Source: Nemophila menziesii | Taxonomy: Eukaryota > Streptophyta > Magnoliopsida > Boraginales > Hydrophyllaceae | Length of the DNA: 64,000 nt | Direction of reading: 5' to 3' | Assembly: GCA_029959085.1 (NCBI GenBank) | Contig: JARWIR010000042.1 | Coordinates: 4,124,544 to 4,188,543 of the forward strand | Shown: positions 33,180-45,141 of the stretch, piece by piece | How the letters are laid out: the number at the start of each line of letters is the position of its first letter | How positions within the stretch are numbered: the first letter of the stretch is position 1 | The notes under the pieces: model-generated | The model's database searches: none | The model's input: only the letters and a program-made list of their open reading frames with translations | Told to the model about the DNA's origin: nothing | Program-made: the position numbers and the translations under genes

Positions 33180-34166
33180 ATCTCAAGGGAGAAGAGGTGA
33201 AAGCATCGCCCATTTGTTTCTCTGGACCTTGGTCCCCCGGTGAGCAAACGTGTTCATTTGATGATCTTTGCGTCTCCCTCCTACTATGTTAATTTTACCG
33301 ACCTTTATCTTGGACTTCCTGATGGTGCGGTAAAATCGATAAATATCAACATGGTGTGTTCTCTGGTGGATTATTCTATTAATTTGGTAACTAACCCAAA
33401 AGATGTTCACTTTACCTTCGACATGTTCCTTTTACTAACTTTTCATAGTTTCTTTGGTGACAGGCGACACACGCTTGGGATTTCATCCTTGCTCGAAAAG
33501 GTAGTCCTACTGAGGTCAACCACTTTCAATTAGAGAGCAATAAAGATTGGGGGAAGTGGCCAAGCTTAGGATAAATATCCAACCAGTGCACAATGAGATT
33601 TGCCTACATAAATTCATGCACGGGGGCTGTGATAGGTAGTACAAAGATCTTATAGAGATTTTTATAAGGCTTAGGCAAAAGCTTATCAAACCCAAATATA
33701 TTCGGATCAAGCCAAGGTGGGGGCCAATCAGGCCAATAAAGACTCAATCAAGTACTTGGCTTGGATTAGTGAATTGGCTCAACAACTTTGGTCGGGCAAA
33801 GCTTTTCCCGATGAAAGAGCACATGTAGCTGGTGCTCAAGCTGTGGAAGACTACAAGTATTTGGGTGGGTATGCCGATGGGATGGAGATGTTTTGTGCGC
33901 CAATGTATAACTACATAAAAAGGTATGGGTATATCCTATGCATTCGAGATATCGTATTCGACTATCTAGAGATACCACACAAGCTAACAAAGTATCTGTC
34001 CCGGAAGCACCGAGATCTTACCGTCGTTGGAGTACCTTTATTTTGTAAAGTGCGTGAAACATAAGCCTTCCCATGGCCCCATTAATTTCCATCATAAGCG
34101 TATGAACATTAAGTCTTCTCACAACCACATCCATTTCCATGCTTCTTTGTTAATTGATGTATCCTT
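33180..34166 (+). pseudogene. Retroelement-derived coding relic, unidentified
   Basis: Across a few stops the plus strand keeps a coding-like frame: 'HTWDFILARKGSPTEVNHFQ', 'DWGKWPRLRINIQPVHNE', then 'RPIKTQSSTWLGLVNWLNN' and 'KHKPSHGPINFHHKRMN' (33470-34120). It sits directly upstream of an LTR-like edge at about 34167 that resembles the gypsy LTR at 48958. It is thus placed where the extra 3' open frame of some gypsy elements would be. I do not recognise the protein, and alternative frames here are also open (33717-34064). Confidence 0.35.
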
Positions 34167-34335
34167 TTATGTGATAGATATTCAGGGTTATATTGTGCAT
34201 ATTTGAGGGATCATTCCATATACTTCAATAGTTTCTCATTTCTCGTCTAGTTTTGAAGAATTGCTTAGAGCTAGTTGTGCGTAATTTGTGGGTTAGTAGT
34301 GCAACTCTTAGGTATTTGTTTTCTTTTTATAACCG
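34167..34335 (+). repeat. Truncated gypsy-type LTR start
   Basis: TGATAGATATTCAGGG begins a stretch that aligns with 48958-49145. Both contain a 'tagtttct' block, a 'gaagaattg' or 'gagaattg' block, a 'tagagct' block and a 'tgcgtaatttgtg' block in the same order. Homology stops at about 34330. Confidence 0.55.
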
Positions 34336-35091
34336 CTTTTTTTTCTCTTCTTTCTCCTTCTTGTAATTGAAAATATATCAATAAATTATGTGAAGAATGA
34401 AACGAGACAAATATAAGATGATTCATAATATATAATCAAAAAATTATCTAACAAAAATATAAAAAAATTAAGACAAAACTAAAGCTACAAGATAATATTA
34501 ATAAAAAAAGTAATGGTATATACCACCAAACTCTATATTATCAAAATATTAACATTGATATATCGTAATTTGATTGGATATGAATTAGAAAAAAGATAAA
34601 GCATTTAGAAAATAAAGCTATTGATAATTCATAATTAATAAATTAATACTCATATCATTACTCATAAATAAATTATACAAAATCCTATAATCTATCAAAA
34701 TTGTAAAAGAAAAATGTTGATAAGAGAGAAAGAGTCCACCCTTTTAGTTCCACAATATTCTTAAAAAATTTAAAACTACTTTTTCCCTTATACCTGATAT
34801 ATGTAGTATTATAATTTATAACGTTAATACCCCCTAATACTAAATCATAAACAATACGCACAATATCTCTCAAGCCTTATCAAAAAAGTCTCTCATCGTA
34901 AAAGTCATGAAACGGAGCTATATAATTCAAAACAATTATGAAAATGGCACAACTCCATAGCTCTGTCAACTATATAGTGTCTGCGTACCCATGGAATACT
35001 AAGACATTTAGTCAATCCAATTAAAAGTTTTTGGATGCCCAAAAGTTATGTTACCTTGTGGTACAATATTGACATAATTGGCGAATTATGT
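34336..35091. other. AT-rich gene-free spacer
   Basis: Very high A+T with no coding pattern and no terminal repeats. Confidence 0.5.
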
Positions 35092-35100
35092 TTTAAGTAA

Positions 35101-35281
35101 GAGTAATGCTGGATATCACCCCAAATTACATCACCTTTATATCGCATCTGATGTGGACCAATCATAAAAGAGAGAGAAAATGATAAATCAGGAAAGAGAA
35201 ATTACATGATTGGTGCATTTAAAATCCACCTAGGAGGGGATATAAAGGTTATGCAACTTGGGGTGATATCCAACATTACTC
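35101..35281. mobile_element. 181-bp Mutator-type MITE, TSD TTTAAGTAA
   Basis: It begins GAGTAATGCTGGATATCACC and ends with its inverted counterpart, with imperfect inverted repeats of about 70 bp forming a hairpin. An exact 9-bp target duplication, TTTAAGTAA, lies at 35092-35100 and 35282-35290, the size typical of Mutator-like elements. A second copy of identical length lies at 52396-52576. Confidence 0.92.
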
Positions 35282-36477
35282 TTTAAGTAAATCTTGAATA
35301 AATTTACTAACCACTAATGTCCGCAACAATGTATATCTTTGCATTATTTCCTAAACGTCTCACCAGAAGTGTGTATGAAAATAAAAATCTGCTATTTCTT
35401 TGGGGTTGTATAATATATCGATTCGAGCAGTTGAAACACACATTGTGCAAAGACGAGATGTCACAATCCAAATAACTTTTCATTATTAAATGATCAACTT
35501 GGTCACCTAGTAACAATAATGATATGTCGAATAATATATAATTCACTTGGTCTCTACTTAAAAGAACTAGAAGATTCTTTTACCAAATGACTACCCCCTT
35601 ATTGGGGGGGAGAGACAAGACAACTTGAATTTGTGTGACGTATAGACAAGGATACCTGAAGTTTTGTGACGTATCGTGGAATACAATTTATTATTTCATT
35701 TCTACCCACGAACTGAAGAATAGGAACTTGAAGTTAAAAGGAACTCCATTTGCGAAGTATTGCAAATAATATACCTAATACATTCGCAAGTAGAATATTT
35801 CAAAATCCCAAAATATGTTGTAAAGGCTCCAACATAGGTTATTGTCCCACATAAACACATAACAAATATTCCAGTGAATGTATCAAACATCGCATGAAGC
35901 GTGGTAAACCTGTAATGCATCTAACCAACACATGGAGTTTGGTAGATCTGTAATGCATATAACAAACACATGAAGTGTGGTAAACCTATCGGTTCAAAGT
36001 ATATCGTGCCCCGAAGAATAGAATCTCATGAGTAAATGATGAAATGGTAAATATTGTGGAATGTGCACTCCACATGATACGACATGAAGTTATTAAGTCA
36101 ATTAATGTTGGCACATGCATTTCTCTTAAAGGATTAATGGCCATTGAAGAGACCTAGGTACCTAAATACGAGAAAAGTTGTGTAGATTATTAGTCTACTG
36201 AAAATATTTAAAACTGTTTGACAATTTATGGGATTAATATATTTTCATTAATATAGCGCTTGAAATAAATAATAAGGATCCTAAACCACGAAGTGGTGAA
36301 ATATGTCTAAAATGAAAGAAAGGATAATAGTGAATTTTGAAATCTAAAACCCTACATGTATCATGGAGGTTCCTGCATAAACCTAGAATTAATTATGGGT
36401 AGACATCCTCATTATTATGTTATTGATCAGGTGTAGTGGTGATTAGATTGATATTAAAGTTTTTTATGAACAAAATA

Positions 36478-36592
36478 GGTGCTAGAAGCACCATAGGTAC
36501 TTGAAGCATGGCATGTGCCCAAGCACGAAAGGTGTTTGAAAGCACGAGAGGTGCCTGAAGCACGAGAGGTGCCTGAAGTACTTAGAGGGTCT
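36478..36592 (+). repeat. 18-bp minisatellite
   Basis: Degenerate tandem units of the form GAAGCACGAGAGGTGCCT, about six copies, with the two central units nearly identical. Confidence 0.75.
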
Positions 36593-36739
36593 AAATATGA
36601 AATTCTCGAAGAATGAGAAGTTCCTGGAGTATAAAAGTTCCCGAAGAACATCATTTATTTAAAGCACAAAAGAAAAGTGTCTAAATTATGAAAGGATACT
36701 CAGAATAATTGTTGTCATAATGAAAAAGATGTGATATTT

Positions 36740-37715
36740 GTGTATTGTACTCTTTTTCATTCACTAGGGTCCTGGGGTTTTCCTAGTAAGGTTTTAACGG
36801 GGCATACCAAATATTCATTGTCAAAGAAGCATATACTCTTTTTCTCGATCAAGAAATGATATTACTAATACTCCATACTCTCAAGTAAAAAATTCAGAAG
36901 ATTTACTAATTAAATTTTCATTAAGGACGACATCAAGGTACAAGTCCGCAAGTATCTAATGTATTAGAAAATATTTAATGTCGTAATGAGGGGGATAATA
37001 TATTGAAATTCTGCATTTTTTTCTTCACCACGGTTTTTCCCATTTGGTTTTCCTGGTAAGGTTTTAACAAGACATATTGTATATGTGTCATAACCCCTAA
37101 GGACTGGTGTACTCTTTTCCCTTCATCAAGTTTTGTCCCAATGGGTTTTCTTGATAAGGTTTAATGAGGCATATCCTTCAGTGAATATCTAAGGGGAGTG
37201 GTATGAAATATTTATTTAAGTGGATTATTCAACATACCGAAAAGAAATGTGGTTTATCTTCAACAAGAATATACCAATGGTATTGTATGATAATACTATT
37301 ACTTGTACCACACATAATTAGAATGGTTACATCAAAGGAGACAAAACAAAACATATTTCACCAAAGTCTCCTACAAACACGAGCTACAAAAGAATGTGGA
37401 TATTGACACTCGACAGATACAACCACGCAAGAATTTTTGTAGATTTTACTTATGAAATCATTGTCAACCACAATATTCAAGAAATAGGTCCACAATATTG
37501 AAATATGACAACTCAAAGATCTCTTGCCAACATCAGGGGGATCGTAAACAAGACTGTACTCTTTTTCTATTGTCCAAGTTTTGTCCCAATGAGTTTTCTT
37601 GGCAAGATTTTAACGAGGCAGCATTTCAAGATGATTAGTTCCATCTATATGTACTCTTTTCCCTTCGACCAAGTTTTTATCCCACAAGGTTTTTCTTGGC
37701 AACGTTTTATCGAAA
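36740..37715 (+). repeat. Dispersed ~60-bp repeats downstream of the copia RNase H
   Basis: Six partial copies of a phrase with 'tgtactctttttc', 'gttttgtcccaatgggtttt', 'cttggtaaggttttaa' and 'cgaggca' occur near 36748, 36835, 37015, 37108, 37556 and 37650. Two of them lie past the RNase H end at 37480, so at least part of the array belongs to the 3' untranslated region of the element. Confidence 0.65.
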
Positions 37716-38158
37716 TATATTTCATAATAGATGGACATCCAAAGGAAAGTAGTATGGATATTGTATATTTATTTAATAGTGAATGTCCAAAGGTCTGACT
37801 TAAAAAAAAATATCCAAAGATTTAAGGTTTTATGTTTCTCTATGGGTTCTTTAATGTGTCAAATAAATGATCATTCTTTTTTCTATAAATATTGTATAGG
37901 ATTGGTTGATTTTGGAGTACAAGTACATTAGAAAAATAAAAATGGGCCATATATATGCCGAACTTGGGCTAAAAGGACCACCTTCGGGCCAGCGGGCTGT
38001 TGATTGTTTTATTTTAAATTCTGCTCATCCATATACTAGTCCGTACACCTTGGATAAAAATATCCAAACTCTTTTGAGTTTTGCTTTCGCCTAAAGCCTC
38101 AATATACCATACAATTTCACCGTCCTATCAAAAATCCTAAAAAGAAAGTAAAAAGAAA

Positions 38159-38455
38159 ATGACAAATAAGTGTGAGCTATGCTGTGAAATCATTCTCGCA
38201 ATCTTGCTTCCACCACTCGGCGTATGCCTCAGGCACGGTTGCTGTACTGTAAGAACCTTCCCGATCCCCTATATATGTTTATCTCTCTCTCTATCTAGCT
38301 ATTAATAAATACAATATATTTCGCAGGTTGAATTCTTCATATGTTTGCTATTGACAATCCTAGGTTACCTCCCAGGAATAATCTATGCTATCTATGCAAT
38401 CTTGTGCATTGATCACGACGTCTCTCATGGCGAATACTATGCTCCTCTTCGCTAG
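38159..38455 (+). CDS. RCI2/LTI6/PMP3-type small hydrophobic membrane protein, gene 2
   Basis: Two exons, 38159-38248 (30 codons) and 38327-38455 (42 codons plus stop), are joined in phase 0 across a 78-bp intron (ACT|GTAAGA ... TTTCGCAG|GTT). The protein has 72 residues. Residues 11-21 (IILAILLPPLG) and 31-50 (VEFFICLLLTILGYLPGIIY) are the two membrane helices and family signature, followed by a polar His/Asp-rich tail ending EYYAPLR. Exon lengths and splice phase are identical to gene 1 at 21729, and the proteins differ mainly in the N-terminal and C-terminal ends, so they are duplicates about 16 kb apart in the same orientation. Conserved V31 is present here. The family acts in the plasma membrane in cold and salt responses; that role is known for relatives and inferred here. 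No clear TATA box could be assigned. Confidence 0.92.
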
Positions 38456-40055
38456 TTGTCGTATTTACCTTCCCAATTTGTCTTTAATCCCCATTATTAT
38501 GTGACATTAGTCATGATATGTGTGTTGGAACTTGGAATTTAAATTCGAATTAGAATGTTTTCATTGTCTGTGTCGGAAAAAATCTTGAACATATTGGTGT
38601 ATATTTTTATAACTTATATTATTTTTATTTTGCTTGTGATGTGGTTAATTATATAATATTTTAGAGATTTGTTATATATACTGTGTTCAATTTAATTATA
38701 TATAAACACAAAAAGAATACCCAAATTGAGATTAAATAGTTTGCTTTACCGGATTTATTCATGCGAAGAAGTATGAAACCGTGCAAGTAAAAAGAGAATT
38801 TTAAGTAAATGTGAGATTTTATTGAGTGTAGAATTTCTGTGATTTTGTGATGGACTTTTGAAATCGTTGTAAGATCAATCAAAAACAGTTTTATGCTGTC
38901 AAATGTTGGAGAATTTTATTCGAAATAATACGTTAACAATTCATGGTTTGATTTCTATACTTGAGATAGACTGATGTAGTAGAACATAAAAGTTACCCCC
39001 TGAAAATAGTGCTTTAAGAGCAATGGTGCCACAAATAGAAAATTCAATAGCAAGAAGGTGTGAAGTGACATACAGACTCATGATTTTACAGTGATTTGTT
39101 TTAATGCTGTTTTATTATCCTTGTTTTAGGTTAGGAGTAGTGATGTTTTTGGTCTAGCCCCAACAAAAAAAGAGTAGTCGTGACAAATCTGTATGTTTTT
39201 GAAGCAGCTGCATAAAATGAGATTGTGAATTCAGCTTATTATTTCTAGGATTATGGAGATAATTTGTTATGAATCTGATATTAGATATAACCATATTTCT
39301 AGGTCAGAAAATGTGTTGACAGAAGTGATCGCTAGGTGTGCTAGGCAGAATATTATCATCTCGAATGTTCAAATTTAATCTATATCAAATGGCTTGTTGT
39401 TTCTTAAGGAACTGTTGGATAGAACTGAAATAGGTAGATGTGTTTCCCAGGTCGAGATTGTATGAATTCTTTATTTCTCTTATGAATGAAATGTTCAATT
39501 GACCAATAAAAAAAGTATAAGATAAAATGAAGATTTGGCAAAATAAAAAGAAAAAAGAAAAAAGAAAGATGATGTTCGGATTTCATACTAAAATACCAAA
39601 GAACTAAATTTATCAGTGGCAAGAATAAGAATTGCCTCGAAGTTGAAAATAGTATTTTTATCTTCGTCTTGCTTTGCTAAGCAAAATGAAGTAGTAACCA
39701 AAGGGAGGCTCTCTACTCATTTTTTTTTTCTGTATATGTTCACAATTTAAGTTAGGAGAAGTTTTTCTTTGGCTCCCACTAAAGAAAATCCTTCTCTGTG
39801 CCTTTTGTAATTTCTTATATGAGCCAGTTCCTGTCATAATAGCTCAGTTTTTCGCCCTTCAAGCATATCATTGAGTTTAATCAATAATTTTTGTATAATA
39901 TGTGTCATAAAAAGCATATTAGCATAGTCAAGGTAAGAACTGCTACATTTTTCAGTCAACATCAAAATGAAACCACTTTAATAGAAGTTTAATTCTCACA
40001 TCGGAATTACACACACAAGGCATACTAGACAATGAAGGAAGAAGATTTGGAATGT
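38456..40055. other. Intergenic region with a weak RNase H-like trace
   Basis: Between the RCI2 stop and the HCT-like stop I see no gene. At 39300-39380 the plus strand reads 'SRSENVLTEVIARCARQNI', which recalls the end of the RNase H domain of plant LINEs (R..N..AD.LAR.AR), so part of 39180-39500 may be a retroelement 3' end. The segment next to 40056 must contain the 3' UTR of the HCT-like gene (minus strand). Confidence 0.35.
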
Positions 40056-40934
40056 CTAGAAATCATATAACATCTTCTTGAAGAGTGGCATGTGATCAGC
40101 ATCTAAGCACACTGCCAAAGACAAGGTCCTGTCGTTAGTCGTTGGGCTTGGCATAATATAGATGGTACCCTCGTATAGAATGCATGCGGGCCCCATAAAG
40201 AACGGTCGTCCCCAACCAAAATCTGCATCATACACAGGTAGCTTTGTCCAACTATTGATATTCAGGTTAGGACTTGCAAAATAACTCGGCCCTCGAACAA
40301 GAGCCGTCAGATCAGGCTGTAACTCAAGGTAATCCACAGCCGATCTCAAGTAGTCATCGTCCATTTTAGCTAATGCATTATGAATTCTTTTTGCTGAATC
40401 TGCTAACGATTCCGATTGCAAATCACCCGATTGAGCAATTGGTGTTGCCGTGAAAACTACATTTCCAAGGTAACCCGGGGGAAGCGTAGGGCACAGCCTG
40501 AACCGGCCATCCGTGGCAACGTGTAGTTTCGTTAATTGATCATCGGCTAAGTTACGAGCTTTACAAGTGCAACGCCAGATATGTGCTGCTAGGATCTCGT
40601 ATGTGGTACCCTCGTGTTTGGACTTAGATCTAAGAAGTGTAAGCTGATCATGAGTGATTTTAAGGATGGCTGTTGAGTTTCGTTTAGGATCTAGTTTTTG
40701 TTCGAGGTTTGTTTTTAAAATGGGGGGCTTCTGGTACTCGACATGCTCAAATAATGGAGTTGGAGGGGTCCTGGCACAGAGAATAGTCTTGTCGATGAAA
40801 GGCGGCAGAGTGATGGAGAAACCACGGGCAATATCAGACCATGTGTTGATAAAATGAAGGGCTGAAAACCCGTCAGATAAAGTGTGGTGAAGTCCTGTTC
40901 CAAGAGCAGCTCCCCCGCACTTGAAACGGGTTAC
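40056..40934 (-). CDS. HCT-like BAHD acyltransferase, exon 2 (C-terminal 292 residues)
   Basis: This exon encodes residues 144-435. It opens with VTRFKCGGAALGTG just after an AG acceptor (TACTACTAG at 40935-40943), the conserved splice position and phase 0 of HCT genes. H160-T-L-S-D164 is the catalytic HxxxD motif and D381-F-G-W-G385 the structural DFGWG motif. The frame is uninterrupted to the stop at 40056, and total length (435) is normal for the family (about 430-436). The enzyme is a soluble BAHD acyltransferase transferring a hydroxycinnamoyl group from CoA, in lignin/chlorogenate-type metabolism. The acceptor is uncertain. Lys374 occupies the position where, from memory, characterised HCTs carry an arginine that salt-bridges the shikimate carboxylate, so another acceptor is possible. 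Exon 1 lies 16.3 kb away at 57260-57688. Confidence 0.9.
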   Translation of the reverse strand, partial: VTRFKCGGAALGTGLHHTLSDGFSALHFINTWSDIARGFSITLPPFIDKTILCARTPPTPLFEHVEYQKPPILKTNLEQKLDPKRNSTAILKITHDQLTLLRSKSKHEGTTYEILAAHIWRCTCKARNLADDQLTKLHVATDGRFRLCPTLPPGYLGNVVFTATPIAQSGDLQSESLADSAKRIHNALAKMDDDYLRSAVDYLELQPDLTALVRGPSYFASPNLNINSWTKLPVYDADFGWGRPFFMGPACILYEGTIYIMPSPTTNDRTLSLAVCLDADHMPLFKKMLYDF

Positions 40935-41288
40935 CTAGTAGTACAAAGTAATTGAACATAGAGGAAGATTAGCATCAAAATATTACAGATCTAATGGAAT
41001 CTAATAACAACAAAGAAGTTCAAATTTAAGACCAATAGTTTGTCTAATGGTTAGACTACTCTTTAGAAACCAATAAATCTTGGAACCGAATCTTATAGAA
41101 ATTAAAATGATACCGAATCCAAAGTGGTTCTTAAGAGAATGTAATTTTATAATAAGTATTTTAAAAAAAATATTTCTATCATATATAGAAAAGATTTTCT
41201 ATCCTAAAATAGTTTGAGCTTTTATAATTCAAAACAAATAATATGGGATTCTTAACCTTTTTTAATCGGAAAATTGTTAACTTAAAAT

Positions 41289-43604
41289 ATGGTTACTTAT
41301 AGCTCTGTATTATTTCTTCAACAACTCACGCTCTCTGCGAAGATAGGAGACCGACAAACACTGCTCATTGCGACGGTGAAAAACGATCGGGGATTAGCAT
41401 CACCGTCCGATTTTGCCTCCTCATTATCCAAAACAATGGCGGAGTTAAGTAGGGAAAAAAAGGCTCCAGAAAAATAAATTAACTTTTGGTTGACACAAAT
41501 TTCTAACTAAAGTGAATTAGGTGATACCACGTATGGAGGATACAGAGGATGATTACTATGAAATTAATGGAGGAGCGAGTAATGACTTTGTTAAAAAGAC
41601 TAATAACGATGTCCTCTTGCCGGAATGTGATATACCTAAGGTAATTCGGTCTAAGGAGGAAGTTATAGAGGGATCGAAATTGTGGGAAAATACAGTGGTG
41701 ATCAAGATTCTGGGATATAAAGTAGGATATAGTTATTTGTTGATGAACCTGCAACAAATTTGGAAACCCAAAGGTATGTCTAAATTGGTAAATGTTGGAT
41801 TTGGGTACTTTAAGGTGTTAATTTTGCTTTATCGGGTGGACCTTGGATGATTTATGATAGATATTTGGTTGTGAGGGAATGGTCGCCTGATTTAATCCAC
41901 AAACATTGTCAATAACAATCACAACGACCTCGGTTTGGGTATCTAGTTTGCCAATGCATAATTATAAACCTCAGATCCTAAGGAAATTAACGTAAAGGAG
42001 AACAAAGGAAAATTATGTCTGACTTGCGATTTAATTGGATATTAGAAAACTGCTAACATCAAAAGATCTAATTGGGATGGAGACGTGTAAGGTGGAATAG
42101 GAGGGATTGCATTTGATTTGTACCGAATGTGGAAAGTTTGACCATCAAAAAGAAATCTATCGACCAAATACAGTACATGAGTTGAATGTGGGCAATAAGG
42201 AGTCGAGAACTGGAAGGAATTGGTCAGTTTGGTAGAGGAACAAATGGATGTGGAAAGTTTACCAAAATATGAAGAATGGTTGACGGTTTATCGTAAATGG
42301 GGGAAGAGCGAAGGGTAAAAGAGTGTATAAAGGGTCAGAAATACGGAGAAAGTTGCACTGGGAAATGGGTCTGGATCGAGATATGAAGCATTAATATTTG
42401 ATACAGATGAGATAATTGGTGCTAAGAACAATGGGTTGGGTCTGAAGGTGAATAAGGGGCTATAAAAGACAGTAGAGAAAGTTTGGAAACAAAAAAAGCA
42501 AACAAAAGGAGTAAGTAGACAAATTAAAAATGGTAATAAAGGAATACACAATATAATATTTGATACAAGATTTGAACTCTTAAAGAAGCTTGTAATGGCA
42601 CTTGAGATGAGTATCTTTTGGGCGGTAATTAATGGGGCGAGGAGAAAACAGGGGAATGGAGAAAATGGGACTAAGGGGCTATAAAGATTTTGGATGAAGG
42701 TAAGGGAAATGAAAATAGTGGGGAAAAGAGCTGTACAATGAGTGGAATAAAAATGTATAGGAGGGGAACGAAACTAGATGGATGAATCAGCAATTAACTA
42801 TGCTGAAGGGGTCTGATGTGGATACCACTATAGTAGGACAACAAATGCCATTATTAGAACAAGAAAAAGACGGCAGAATGCAACAACTACAGTGCAATTT
42901 AACTGTGAGGGAGCTGCTGCTATTTGGAATCTTGAATAGGTAGTGAATGAGGAAGAGTCAATTTGGATGAGGACAAATCGGAAGAAGCCTTATTAATTCA
43001 AGGTACCATGTACTCAGTTTACAAGGGCGAATAAGGTGAGAGGAGAAATAGACGGGAACGATAATGAAGTATACATGGTTATGGAAACGCAATAACAATG
43101 TCGCTTACCATACACGAATTAATGTTTTTAATGTGTACAACAAATAATCCTTTGGTTGGATGGGACTCGGTGAATCATCCGAATTACCATACTTGTTTAG
43201 AATTGTTATGGTGCGGTAAGCTCTAGATTTCATGGCGTGGTTTCGGAGTTGATGAGGCGTACCCGTGTTTGGCTATTAGTTATCGTGGAGCCAAAAGGGA
43301 GTGGAGTAAAAGCAAATGAATTTATCCAGCGGCTTGGGAAGGATAACTCATTTATAGTGGAAGCAATTATTTGTAAATGAGGTATATGGGTTTTGTGGAA
43401 GGATTCAGTTATCAAAGTTCGGGTGTTATCACAGGGTCAGTAAGTTTTAAATATGAAAATAACAAAAGTGGGATGCGATCCGTGGTATATGCTAGGACAA
43501 AACCGAATGAGAGAGAAGAACTACGAGAGGCCCTAAGACATTTTTTTAGGGGTCAAATACGGCGTGGTTAGTAGGTGGGGATTTTAATCAGGTAGGTAAA
43601 AAGG
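41289..43604 (+). pseudogene. LINE relic, 5' half: ORF1 and endonuclease N-terminal part
   Basis: In order: an ORF1 start 'MAELSREKKAPEK' (about 41439); a DUF4283-type domain at 41640-41880 ('GSKLWENTVVIKILGYKVGY', 'LQQIWKPKGM', then in the next frame 'GPWMIYDRYLVVREWSPDLI'); a CCHC knuckle at 42119-42160 (C-T-E-C-GKFD-H-QKEI, with the last Cys replaced by Tyr); and the start of an AP-endonuclease domain at 43245-43604 ('VEPKGSGVKANEFI', 'LVGGDFNQVGK'). Many stops and frame changes are present. It is interrupted after 43609 by the solo LTR and resumes at 45142. Confidence 0.75.
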
Positions 43605-43609
43605 AGGAT

Positions 43610-45141
43610 TGATGTCTCCCTATTTGTCATGAATTAATCCTAGTTGGAGACATCATTTTTAGTGATTTAGGAAGTCTTCTAGTCGATTTTCTTAAGAAAT
43701 GCTACACTTTCCTATTTTGAGTCATGATTTAGTAAATTATTGTTTTTAGAGCATATTGGATTTAATTATTTATTTAGTGTGAAGTTTTAGAGATAATTAT
43801 GGAGATTAATTAGAATCCAAGTCAAAGACTAAGAGATATGGAAAGAGATAAGCATGGTATTTGGAGATAAGGAAAGAAAAGCTAAAAATATGGAAAAGGA
43901 AAAGCTGCCTTAATTCTGAATTTCACCACCCACGACCACAAATCAGCTCATATCTCAAAATCGGTGTGGAATTTGGAGAAACGGTCAAGATCAAAGTTGA
44001 AGATCTTTCCGAGACAATGAATTTCGACTACTCATATGAGTCAAACGGATAAGAATTGAAACTGTTAGGACCAAAACAAAAACGGGTCTGATTTCATATT
44101 TTAGGGTTACGAATTTGAGTTGGGCTAGGAGTCCAATACTTTCCTCCTCCTTCAAGAAAACGAATTAGGTCTTCCTAAACACATATAAATACGCCCTTAT
44201 ACCATTGTAAACATGTCCCTACTCAGTTGCAATGTATAGGCTTAGTCCTTACTTGTATTTTCTCAGTTTTAAATAATAGCTTAGTCCTTATATTTAATAT
44301 TCATCCTTAGTATCAAGCTATTCATCCAAGAAGCAAGCTGACCTATAAAGGAAGACAAGAAGAAAGAAGTTGGAGAGTGACAAACTCCTCTTCTACATCT
44401 CACCTTCTCTATATTTAGGGTATTTAGCTATAGATTTATGCTCAACTATATTTCTAAGCTCTTAAATTGTAAGTTTTACTTTTAATTGTTGGGTTATTAT
44501 TTTGTCTTTAAATTTCATAATACTATTTGTTATTTTAATTGATTTGAGCTTGGCGTATATTGTTATTATGTGTTTTGACTTATTGTTACAACCCTAGATT
44601 TGGCCAATCTTAGGATTATTCTTAGTTATTGACAACACCACATAATCGTCTAGTTTTGATCCTTTGCCTAACTAGATAGCCATAAAGGTTTAATTTAATC
44701 ACCAATCATTACTCAGGAATCCTTGGTAGTGGAGAGGTTGCTCCTAAGCCTAAAAGAGGCTAGGTAGAATTTAGAATCCTGGTTAATATATAATGCTTAA
44801 TCTGTGACAGGTTAGAATAACAACTTAGTAAAATAGACTCATATTAGTGACACTAATCTATTAGACTTACATCTATATTTATTTATCTGCATTCTTATTA
44901 ATTATTTCTCATCTGATAATTATTTTATCTTCTTATATTTTATTCTAAACATCTAAATTCATCTACGCTTGTTAAATATAAGTAGATCTAACGGATTAAA
45001 TCCCTGCGAACGAATTTGACTTATCATTAAAACTTGCAAACGATCTGTGATACTTGCAGTGAGTTCCGTGGTTCTCAAGGGTGTGTGATATTTATTATTA
45101 TCTTTATTTATCTATTATTTTATCACACCTTTCCCCCACCA
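43610..45141 (+). mobile_element. Solo LTR (1.5-kb LTR family, copy A), TSD AGGAT
   Basis: The 1532-bp unit runs from TGATGTCTCCC to CCCCCACCA. Exact 5-bp target duplications AGGAT lie at 43605-43609 and 45142-45146. A TATA-like box (ATATAAATAC, 44183-44192) lies mid-element as expected of an LTR promoter. Removal of the unit restores the LINE endonuclease reading across the junction. Confidence 0.9.

Larger units (their letters stand above)
35400..37850 (+). pseudogene. Ty1/copia polyprotein relic
   Basis: At about 35480-35570 the plus strand reads 'NDQLGHLVTITMICRIIYNS', matching the H-x-RLGHPG..MMRRII block of the copia GAG-pre-integrase domain. At 37310-37480 it reads 'TKVSYKHELQKNVDIDTRQI' and 'PRKNF', matching the C-terminal RNase H end (PKFF.TH.LQ..G.I.V.QI). 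Integrase and RT between them are deleted or decayed beyond recognition. Two internal repeat arrays occur (36478-36590 and 36740-37700). The relic ends about 300 bp upstream of the second RCI2 gene. Confidence 0.6.
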
